50,429 nucleotides of DNA from an uncultured Clostridia bacterium (GTDB lineage Bacteria > Bacillota > Clostridia > Oscillospirales > Acutalibacteraceae): contig CANQMH010000004.1 of the NCBI GenBank assembly GCA_947624865.1, forward strand, positions 1-50,429, given 5' to 3'. Positions 23,825 to 31,940 of this stretch are shown here, piece after piece. Both the position numbers and the translations under genes were made by a program. Each line of letters starts with the position of its first letter. Position 1 is the stretch's first letter. The notes beneath the pieces were generated by a model that ran no database searches, was not told the origin of the DNA, and saw nothing but the letters and a program-made list of their open reading frames with translations.

Positions 23825-24535
23825 ATGAATTGTAAAAAAATTATTTTTTCTTTTGTTTGCGTTGTAATGTTTTTTTCATTCATCATACTAATGGTATCAT
23901 CTGTATCAAATATAAAATTGGCAGTGTCTGCTGATAGTGTAAAAACGTATCCAACGCTTGTAATAGATGCAGGTCACGGCGGTGAAGACGGAGGAGCGGT
24001 AAATGACAGCGGTGTGCTTGAAAAAGACATAAATCTTGTTATTGCAAATGATACTGCATCACTTTTCCGATTTTTAGGGTTTGATGTTGTACAAACCAGA
24101 ATGCAGGATATGGCTCTTTCGACCGACGGTGACACAATACGTTCACGCAAAGTAGCCGATATGAAAAAACGTCTTGAAATATTTAATTCATCCGATGATA
24201 ATGTAATTATAAGTATTCATCAGAATAAATTTCCTGAAAGCAAATATCACGGTACTCAGATTTTTTATTCACCGAACAATCCAAGCAGCAAAGAGCTTGC
24301 TGACAGCATAAAATTTTCTGTAAAAGGATTGCTTCAGCCTGAAAATGAAAGAGAGTGCAAACAGGCTGACAGCGGAATTTATCTGCTGAAAAGCACAGAT
24401 AAACCTGCTGTTATTGTTGAGTGCGGATTTATCTCAAACAGTGATGAATGTAAAAAACTGCTTACAGATGATTATCAAAAACAAATGTCATATTCAATTG
24501 TTGCGGGCTTTTTAAATTATTATAATACAAATTAA
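23825..24535 (+). CDS. cwlD: N-acetylmuramoyl-L-alanine amidase, CwlD-like (spore cortex)
   Basis: 236 residues, the length of B. subtilis CwlD. An N-terminal signal/anchor (6-27) is followed by an Amidase_3 domain with zinc ligands in DAGHGGEDGG (His51) and VLEKDIN (Glu66), the SIHQNKF motif, and the catalytic glutamate in VIVECGFISN. In spore formers CwlD removes stem peptides on the way to muramic-delta-lactam in cortex peptidoglycan, needed for germination. It supports a sporulating organism or descent from one. GAGGTGA is close to the ATG but can be masked by a hairpin. I could not make out a convincing sporulation-sigma promoter. Confidence 0.88.
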   Translation: MNCKKIIFSFVCVVMFFSFIILMVSSVSNIKLAVSADSVKTYPTLVIDAGHGGEDGGAVNDSGVLEKDINLVIANDTASLFRFLGFDVVQTRMQDMALSTDGDTIRSRKVADMKKRLEIFNSSDDNVIISIHQNKFPESKYHGTQIFYSPNNPSSKELADSIKFSVKGLLQPENERECKQADSGIYLLKSTDKPAVIVECGFISNSDECKKLLTDDYQKQMSYSIVAGFLNYYNTN

Positions 24536-24556
24536 CAGAAAACAGGATGTGAAGTA

Positions 24557-25921
24557 ATGGCTTCAAAAATTAAAAGTGTGTATATATGTTCAGATTGTGG
24601 ATATGAATCGCCGAAATGGTACGGAAAATGCCCGTCCTGCGGAGAATGGAACACAATGAATGAAGAAGTTAAGGAAACCGCTAAAAATTCATCTGTGGCT
24701 AAATCACGCTCTTTTTCAAGCTATTCAAAACCCGATGCGATAAGGGAAATATCCACAGAAGATGAACACCGTTATGACACGGGAAGCAAGGAACTCAACA
24801 GGGTGCTTGGCGGAGGTATAGTGCGCGGAAGCCTTATTCTGCTTGGCGGCGACCCCGGAATAGGAAAATCTACGGTTCTTATGCAGATATGTCAGTATTT
24901 GGGAGATAATCTCAAGATATTGTACGTATCGGGAGAGGAATCAAAGCGTCAGCTAAAACTAAGAGCAGTCAGACTTGGAGTGGATTCATCGAATCTTTTT
25001 GTAATGACCGAAACCGATGTAGAAATTGTGTGTGAACAAATTAAATCGGAGAAGCCTGATTTAGTAATGATTGACTCAATTCAGACAATGAATTTAACAG
25101 ACTTAAATTCATCACCGGGAAGCGTTACTCAGGTAAGGGAATGTACAAATATGTTGATGAGGACTGCAAAAGGCTGTGACATTCCTATGTTTATTGTAGG
25201 TCATGTAAATAAGGAAGGCTCAATTGCCGGGCCTAAGGTACTTGAACATATTGTGGATACTGTGCTTCATTTTGAAGGCGACAAGCAGATGAGCTGTCGT
25301 ATTCTTCGCGCAGTTAAAAACCGTTACGGCTCTACCAATGAAATCGGTGTATTTGAAATGACTGATAAAGGCTTGCAGGAGGTAGAAAATCCGTCTGTAA
25401 TGCTTCTTTCGGGCAGACCGAAGAATGTTTCGGGAACTTGCGTAACTTGTACGGTTGAGGGTTCAAGACCAATTCTTGCAGAAACTCAGGGACTTGCTAC
25501 ACAAAGCGGATACGGCAATGCACGCAGAATGGCAACAGGGTTTGATTACAACAGACTTTCTATGTTGCTTGCCGTACTTGAAAAAAGGGCAGGATATAAT
25601 TTTTCAAACTGTGATACATATATTAATATCGTAGGCGGTCTCAGAGTTGACGAGCCTGCAATTGATTTGTCAATTGCAATGGCATTAATAAGCAGTCTTA
25701 AAGATACTCCCATAGACGAAAAATCAGTTGTTTTCGGCGAAATCGGACTTGCAGGAGAAATCAGAGCCGTGTCACAGGCTCAAATGCGAATCAATGAAGC
25801 TGTAAGACTTGGATTTGACAAAATAATTTTACCTTATCATAATTTAAAAAGTGTTCATTGCGACGAGGCTCAGCTTATAGGCGTCAAAAATATACGTCAG
25901 GCTTTTGATGCAATAAGCTAA
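24557..25921 (+). CDS. radA: DNA repair protein RadA (Sms)
   Basis: 454 residues. An N-terminal C4 zinc finger (Cys11, 14, 25, 28: CSDCGYESPKWYGKCPSC) precedes a RecA-like ATPase with Walker A GGDPGIGKST (97-106) and the RadA-specific KNRYGS motif. A Lon-protease-like C-terminal domain follows (VGGLRVDEPAIDLSIAMAL). RadA is a hexameric helicase that drives branch migration of recombination intermediates. It is 21 nt after cwlD and overlaps the next gene by one base (TAATG). Confidence 0.95.
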   Translation: MASKIKSVYICSDCGYESPKWYGKCPSCGEWNTMNEEVKETAKNSSVAKSRSFSSYSKPDAIREISTEDEHRYDTGSKELNRVLGGGIVRGSLILLGGDPGIGKSTVLMQICQYLGDNLKILYVSGEESKRQLKLRAVRLGVDSSNLFVMTETDVEIVCEQIKSEKPDLVMIDSIQTMNLTDLNSSPGSVTQVRECTNMLMRTAKGCDIPMFIVGHVNKEGSIAGPKVLEHIVDTVLHFEGDKQMSCRILRAVKNRYGSTNEIGVFEMTDKGLQEVENPSVMLLSGRPKNVSGTCVTCTVEGSRPILAETQGLATQSGYGNARRMATGFDYNRLSMLLAVLEKRAGYNFSNCDTYINIVGGLRVDEPAIDLSIAMALISSLKDTPIDEKSVVFGEIGLAGEIRAVSQAQMRINEAVRLGFDKIILPYHNLKSVHCDEAQLIGVKNIRQAFDAIS

Positions 25922-26616
25922 TGAGTGTTTTTGTAATGTCTGACAAATACCCTCAGTTTTGCGCTGAGTTTAAAGAAATTGTCTGTAAAGTTATTGCTTC
26001 CGATACTATCAGCGCTTTTCCTGTCCCTGAACAAAAACATGCTGATATGCAGATTTTGCCTATCAAAAATGATATTTTTTTATTAAAAGAGTGTGTTTCT
26101 CTTAAAAACAAGTTTAATTCAAAAAATTTGATTTTTTGTAAGAACAGGGCAGGGGAGACGTATCCTGAAAATATACTCATGAATTTTTTATTTCTAAATA
26201 ATACCCTATACGGAAAAATGTCTGCTATTGACCCTAACTTACTTAAATACTGCAATTTTCATAATATCAGAACGGTTAATGTAAAACAGGGATATACCCG
26301 ATGTTCTGCATTGGTTATAAATGATAATGCAGTTATTACATCAGATAATTCAATTGAAAATACGTTAAAAGAAAACGGGGCAGACGTACTGAAAATTTCA
26401 TCGGGAAATATCGTGCTTGACGGTTATGACTACGGCTTTATAGGCGGAGCAGGGGGCAGGCTTGATGATAATACTGTGGTATTTTTCGGAAATGCTGAAA
26501 AACATCCTGATTATGACTTAGTTCATAAATTCTGCAATAAACATAATATAGAAATTACAATTTTATGCAAAGAAATGCCGCTCACCGATATAGGCGGAAT
26601 TGTAAAAGTTTTTTGA
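25921..26616 (+). CDS. DUF6873-like protein with possible GME (guanidine-modifying-enzyme) fold
   Basis: 231 residues, cytoplasmic. I recognise it as the small conserved clostridial protein often annotated as a DUF6873 GME-fold family member. Supporting pieces are VNVKQGYTRCSALVINDNAVITSD, GFIGGAGGRLDD and the ending EMPLTDIGGIVKVF. GME folds include arginine deiminase and dimethylarginine hydrolase, but the enzyme triad cannot be confirmed here and activity is unknown. The start overlaps the radA stop by one base, implying co-translation. A strong terminator follows. Confidence 0.65.
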   Translation: MSVFVMSDKYPQFCAEFKEIVCKVIASDTISAFPVPEQKHADMQILPIKNDIFLLKECVSLKNKFNSKNLIFCKNRAGETYPENILMNFLFLNNTLYGKMSAIDPNLLKYCNFHNIRTVNVKQGYTRCSALVINDNAVITSDNSIENTLKENGADVLKISSGNIVLDGYDYGFIGGAGGRLDDNTVVFFGNAEKHPDYDLVHKFCNKHNIEITILCKEMPLTDIGGIVKVF

Positions 26617-26623
26617 ACAGTAA

Positions 26624-26659
26624 AAAAGCAAGCAGTTAATAAATAAACTGCTTGCTTTT
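26624..26659. terminator. Bidirectional terminator between the GME-like gene and the Xer recombinase
   Basis: AAAAGCAAGCAGTT (26624-26637) pairs with 26646-26659 over 14 bp, with A- and T-runs at both ends, between convergent genes. Confidence 0.88.
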
Positions 26660-26676
26660 AATATTATAAATCATAA

Positions 26677-27672
26677 TTACTGTTTTGTATTAGTAGTGTC
26701 TTTTTTTGTAAAGTTAGAAAGGGGATTTTTGTCAGCAGCGTTTTTCATCTGTTCGGAGCTTAAATGTGTGTAAATCTCCGTTGTGCTTAGATTCTCGTGA
26801 CCGAGAACTTCTTTTAAAACCCGAACATCGACTCCACCGTGCTGATACATAAGTGTTGCAGCAGTATGTCTGAGCTTATGGCATGAATATCCCTGAGCGT
26901 TTAATCCTATTTTTTCAAGATACTTATATACCATAGCCTGAATTGTCTTTACAGACATTCTCTGATGATTTCTGCTAATAAAAAGAGCGTTTTTATCTTT
27001 TACTCCGTCAACAGGGCGAACTTTTTTATAGTCATTTATTGCTGAAATACAGGCAGAATTCAAATATATTACACGCTCTTTGTTGCCTTTACCTACAACT
27101 CGTATGGTGTTATCTGTTCTAATATCACTAAAATTCAATCCTGCCATTTCCGAAACACGCAATCCGCAGTTTAAAAACAGGGTAATGATTGCATAATCAC
27201 GCTCTTTATAAGGACCTTCAATTGCATTTAATAATTCGATACTTTGTTCGAATGTTAGATATTTGGGAAGTGATTTTTTCTTTTTTGGCACTTCAAGCTC
27301 GGCAATCGGATTTTTATCAAGTAAATGTTTTTTAGTAAAGAGGTAGTTAAAATATCCTTTCAGACTTGAGCATTTGCGCGCGCGGGAAGCGCTTTGATTG
27401 TTTCGCTGACGCATAAGATAATCCATATATTCGTAAGCGTCATTAAGCGTAATAGTTTTAATAAGTTCAAGATTAACATCATCAATTTTTATTTTATCAA
27501 ACTCAGTATCAGCAGAAGCTAAACCTCGGTTTAATTTGACATATCTGAAAAATGTGCGCAAATCTATATAATATTCATCTACAGTTTTTTGAGATTTACC
27601 TCTGATAGTCTGTAAGTAATAAAGATATTCTTTTATAATCTGCGGAGCTTCGTCACGAAATGAAACAGCCAT
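26677..27672 (-). CDS. Tyrosine recombinase, XerC/XerD type
   Basis: 331 residues. The N-terminal SAM-like core-binding domain (about 8-120) precedes a catalytic domain with all expected residues: Arg172 (CGLRVSE), Lys195 (GKGNKER), His265 and Arg268 (SCHKLRHT), His292 (GHENL) and nucleophile Tyr301 (EIYTHL). Size and position in a housekeeping region fit a chromosomal Xer protein that resolves dimers at dif, rather than an element integrase; no element boundaries are seen around it. Residues 42-62 form an insert that is longer than in classic XerC/D. GGTG precedes the ATG. A Ser/Thr/Lys-rich tail follows the catalytic domain. Confidence 0.88.
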   Translation of the reverse strand: MAVSFRDEAPQIIKEYLYYLQTIRGKSQKTVDEYYIDLRTFFRYVKLNRGLASADTEFDKIKIDDVNLELIKTITLNDAYEYMDYLMRQRNNQSASRARKCSSLKGYFNYLFTKKHLLDKNPIAELEVPKKKKSLPKYLTFEQSIELLNAIEGPYKERDYAIITLFLNCGLRVSEMAGLNFSDIRTDNTIRVVGKGNKERVIYLNSACISAINDYKKVRPVDGVKDKNALFISRNHQRMSVKTIQAMVYKYLEKIGLNAQGYSCHKLRHTAATLMYQHGGVDVRVLKEVLGHENLSTTEIYTHLSSEQMKNAADKNPLSNFTKKDTTNTKQ

Positions 27673-27756
27673 AAAATCACCATATAATAAGTATTAATAT
27701 TTAAAAGCATTGATTATTATTTATGAGTAATTATATCATAAATGAGAGGTGATATA

Positions 27757-27792
27757 ATGATAAAGCTTTATTCGGGCAATTATACAAAATAA
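27757..27792 (+). CDS. Possible 11-residue leader peptide ORF
   Basis: ATG at 27757 preceded by GAGAGGTGAT (a very good ribosome binding site) opens a frame encoding MIKLYSGNYTK and stopping with TAA at 27790-27792. The last codons and the stop lie in a perfect 14-bp inverted repeat (27777-27808). No larger gene follows on this strand before the gdhA terminator. It may be a leader peptide, a small peptide gene, or chance. Confidence 0.25.
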   Translation: MIKLYSGNYTK

Positions 27793-27808
27793 AAATTTTG
27801 TATAATTG
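27777..27808. repeat. Perfect 14-bp AT-rich inverted repeat
   Basis: CAATTATACAAAAT (27777-27790) and its exact complement (27795-27808) flank an AAAA loop. No T-run follows. It lies in the 260-nt gap between the Xer gene and gdhA. Confidence 0.6.
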
Positions 27809-27876
27809 AGGGCAGGGGTAATTAAATAAAATTAGAAACACATTATATTGTCCATATAAGTTACTATACATATTAT

Positions 27877-27911
27877 AAAAAATCCGCCTGAAAAATTCAA
27901 GCGGATTTTTT
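27877..27911. terminator. gdhA terminator (bidirectional form)
   Basis: AAAAAATCCGC (27877-27887) pairs with GCGGATTTTTT (27901-27911), and the loop itself forms an inner TGAA/TTCA pairing. It lies 21 nt beyond the gdhA stop; A- and T-runs allow function on both strands. Confidence 0.88.
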
Positions 27912-27932
27912 TATATTTATAATTTTGTTTTA

Positions 27933-29365
<1,433 letters not shown>

Positions 29366-29373
29366 ACTTTATA

Positions 29374-29402
29374 ATAATACTATATTTTTTTCAGTTTTGC
29401 AA
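29374..29402 (-). promoter_or_regulatory. Promoter of gdhA
   Basis: On the minus strand TTGCAA (29402-29397), a 17-bp spacer and TATTAT (29379-29374), giving a leader of about 100 nt. Confidence 0.6.
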
Positions 29403-29612
29403 TATTATTTATAACATTCCTGCATATTTTTTAAATTTTTTGCAAAAAACTAAAGATTAATTGAAAATTCTGCAATTATAAATAATAAAATCGCAATTAT
29501 TTTTGTAATTTAAAATTCACTCAGTTTTATCGTAAGTATTTTTCAACATTGATTTGCCGTTTTGTATAATTAGGCATTATGCTTTTAACAATAATATAAA
29601 CATTGATTTTAG

Positions 29613-29651
29613 TTGCAAATGCACATATTAACATGTTATAATAATGTTAAT
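29613..29651 (+). promoter_or_regulatory. Promoter with palindromic operator for the XRE regulator
   Basis: TTGCAA (29613-29618), an 18-bp spacer and TATAAT (29637-29642). A perfect inverted repeat, ATTAACAT (29627-29634) and ATGTTAAT (29644-29651), is centred on the -10 box, as expected for repression by a dimeric regulator, probably the gene's own product. Confidence 0.65.
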
Positions 29652-29682
29652 ATACAAATAGTAATATTTTTGAGGTGTTAAT

Positions 29683-29892
29683 ATGGATTACTATAAAAGG
29701 CTTAAAGAATTAAGAATTGAGAACGGCTACACTCAACAGCAAATTGCTTTTATATTACATACGCGCCAGGAACAGTACAGCAAATATGAAAGCGGAAAAC
29801 GCGAGCTTCCCATTAGACATTTAATTACTCTTTGCTGTCTTTATAAGATTTCAAGCGATTACATCCTTGGTATTGAAAAATTTGTAAGATGA
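29683..29892 (+). CDS. Small XRE-family HTH regulator
   Basis: 69 residues, a single helix-turn-helix domain of the Cro/C1 type: LKELRIENGYTQQQIAFILHTRQEQYSKYESGKRELPIRHLITLCCLYKI..DYILG covers the five helices, with the recognition helix around RQEQYSKYESG. No other domain is present. GAGGTG lies 7 nt before the ATG. It stands alone between gdhA (divergent) and the lysA terminator. The palindrome over its promoter suggests autoregulation; its targets are unknown. Confidence 0.85.
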   Translation: MDYYKRLKELRIENGYTQQQIAFILHTRQEQYSKYESGKRELPIRHLITLCCLYKISSDYILGIEKFVR

Positions 29893-29954
29893 CCTCTTCC
29901 CTATTTTTTATATTTTAAAAAATAAAAAGCGGAAAGACTCTGCTTGCGGCAACA

Positions 29955-29990
29955 AAAAACGACAAGTCTGTATAACAGCTTGTCGTTTTT
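29955..29990. terminator. Terminator of lysA (also usable by the XRE gene)
   Basis: AAAAACGACAAG (29955-29966) pairs with CTTGTCGTTTTT (29979-29990), 36 nt past the lysA stop on the minus strand and 63 nt past the XRE stop. Confidence 0.85.
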
Positions 29991-30025
29991 ATATTATTAT
30001 TCAATAACTAATTAAGATAAAGCAA

Positions 30026-31324
30026 TTAAATATCGTTTTTTACAATATCCTCGTAGCTTTCACGTTTGATAATTACGCGTGATGTTCCGTTGTTCACCAT
30101 AACCATTGCGGGGCGAGGGATTCTGTTGTAGTTTGACGCCATAGAGTAATTATATGCGCCAGTTGAAAGAACAGCAAGCGTATCCCCTACCTCGACCTCG
30201 GCAACTTTTGTATGTTCTTGAACAAGGTCGCCGCTTTCACAGCATTTGCCTGCTACGGTAATGACTTCATCAGGAGTTTTATCAGCTTTACTTGCATTTA
30301 CTACCGTATAATCAGACTGATAGAGTGCATAGCGAATATTATCGGTCATACCGCCGTCAACAGAAACATAAGTTCTTATATTCGGTATTTCTTTTTTACC
30401 GCCAACGGTATAAAGCGTTATGCCTGCTTCTCCAACAATTGAACGTCCGGGTTCAATATAAATAAACGGAACAGGAATACCATATTCGGCAGATTTCGCC
30501 TTAACGGCAGCAGAAACCTTTTCCATATAGTTTTCATAAGGTACAGGCTCGTCCTTTTCAGTGTACATAATACCAAATCCGCCGCCGAGATTAAGTTCTG
30601 AAATAACAACGCCGAGTTCATTTTTGATTTTGCCCATAAAATCAATCATAATTTCTGCTGCAGTTACAAACGGTTCTATATCAAATATCTGAGAACCGAT
30701 ATGGCAGTGAAGCTCTTTCAGACACACATTCTCAAGCTTTATTGCTTCCTTAACAGCATTAAAAGCTTCGCCTGTTTCAAGTGCAAAACCGAACTTTGAA
30801 TCTATTTGACCTGTTCTGATAAAATTATGCGTATGCGCGTCAACGCCCGGCTTAATTCTGAATGAAATGTCAGCGGTTTCACCCATTTCACCTGCAATGC
30901 TATTAAGCAGTTCAAGCTCGCAAAGATTATCAACAACAAACTTGCCTATTTTTGATTTCAATGCAAATTTTATCTCATCGGCAGTTTTGTTATTGCCGTG
31001 AAAATGAACCTTTTCCATTGGAAATCCTGCCTGCAATGCGGTATAGATTTCACCGCCTGATACAACGTCAAGTCCAATGCTTTCTTCATTGGCAATTCTG
31101 CAAAGCTCCTTGCACGACAATGCCTTGCTTGCGTAAAGCGGCATACCGTTTCCGTCATAGAACTTTTTGAATGAATTAACATATGAACGGCAGGTTTCTC
31201 TTATTACATTTTCGTCAAGAACATAAAGCGGAGTGCCGTATTCTTTTGCAAGCTCTACGGTATCGCATCCTCCTATTGTAAGATGTCCGTCGCTGTTGAC
31301 GTTCAAACAATCATTTACAAACAT
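30026..31324 (-). CDS. lysA: Diaminopimelate decarboxylase
   Basis: 432 residues, fold-type III PLP enzyme. PLP-binding Lys67 is in LYASKAL. HCHIGSQ and the glycine loop LNLGGGFG bind phosphate, EPGRSIVGEAG and the catalytic-Cys motif CESGDL complete the active site, and YNYSMASNYNR closes the domain. It converts meso-diaminopimelate to lysine. GGAGG is 8 nt before the ATG. It follows engB by 3 nt and ends the minus-strand operon at a strong terminator. Confidence 0.95.
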   Translation of the reverse strand: MFVNDCLNVNSDGHLTIGGCDTVELAKEYGTPLYVLDENVIRETCRSYVNSFKKFYDGNGMPLYASKALSCKELCRIANEESIGLDVVSGGEIYTALQAGFPMEKVHFHGNNKTADEIKFALKSKIGKFVVDNLCELELLNSIAGEMGETADISFRIKPGVDAHTHNFIRTGQIDSKFGFALETGEAFNAVKEAIKLENVCLKELHCHIGSQIFDIEPFVTAAEIMIDFMGKIKNELGVVISELNLGGGFGIMYTEKDEPVPYENYMEKVSAAVKAKSAEYGIPVPFIYIEPGRSIVGEAGITLYTVGGKKEIPNIRTYVSVDGGMTDNIRYALYQSDYTVVNASKADKTPDEVITVAGKCCESGDLVQEHTKVAEVEVGDTLAVLSTGAYNYSMASNYNRIPRPAMVMVNNGTSRVIIKRESYEDIVKNDI

Positions 31325-31327
31325 TTC

Positions 31328-31930
31328 TCATACCTCCGTATTTTTCAAATTATTAATAGAGTTTTTAATTAGCTTCCTTATATCTTCATTGCCAAAACCT
31401 GTTTGAGCCGAAAAAGAAATTAGCGGCACATAATCTATAGTTTTGAATATATCCCTGTAGTATTCTATTTGCTTATCAAACTGAGTTTTTTTAAGCTTAT
31501 CACTTTTTGTGAGAACAGCCGCAAAGTTATAACCGCCTCTGTAAAGAAAATCTATCATATGCAAGTCATCATCGGTTGGCGGATGGCGTAAATCCAAAAT
31601 CTGAATGATAAGCGCACAGTTTCTGTCTTGTTCAAAATAGCCTTCAACCAGTTTCGCCCATCTTTCTTTTTCTGCTTTTGAAACTTTTGCATATCCGTAA
31701 CCGGGTAAATCAACCATACGAAATTCTTTAAGCTTGTAAAAGTTAATTGTTGCAGTTTTTCCCGGCTGAGAGCTTACTCTTGCAAGTGCTTTTCTCTGAA
31801 CCAGCTTATTTATGAGTGATGATTTACCGACATTGGAATGACCAGAAAAAACTATTTCAGGCAAATCTGACTTTGGAAGCTGGTCAGGCCTGCCCGCAGC
31901 AAATTCAAAACTTACTTCATTAAAATTCAT
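31328..31930 (-). CDS. engB: Ribosome biogenesis GTPase EngB/YsxC
   Basis: 200 residues. G1 GHSNVGKS (30-37), the G3 region VDLPGYGYAKVSK and G4 TKSDK identify the EngB/YsxC family of TRAFAC GTPases, which assist 50S assembly. GGAGAG precedes the ATG. In Firmicutes it commonly follows lon, as here (10-nt gap). Confidence 0.95.
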   Translation of the reverse strand: MNFNEVSFEFAAGRPDQLPKSDLPEIVFSGHSNVGKSSLINKLVQRKALARVSSQPGKTATINFYKLKEFRMVDLPGYGYAKVSKAEKERWAKLVEGYFEQDRNCALIIQILDLRHPPTDDDLHMIDFLYRGGYNFAAVLTKSDKLKKTQFDKQIEYYRDIFKTIDYVPLISFSAQTGFGNEDIRKLIKNSINNLKNTEV

Positions 31931-31940
31931 TTTATCTCTC

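Noticed and set aside
26677-27672. Integrase of a mobile element
   Set aside because: The tyrosine recombinase has no flanking att repeats, excisionase or cargo, and sits among housekeeping genes with its own terminator, which fits a resident Xer protein.
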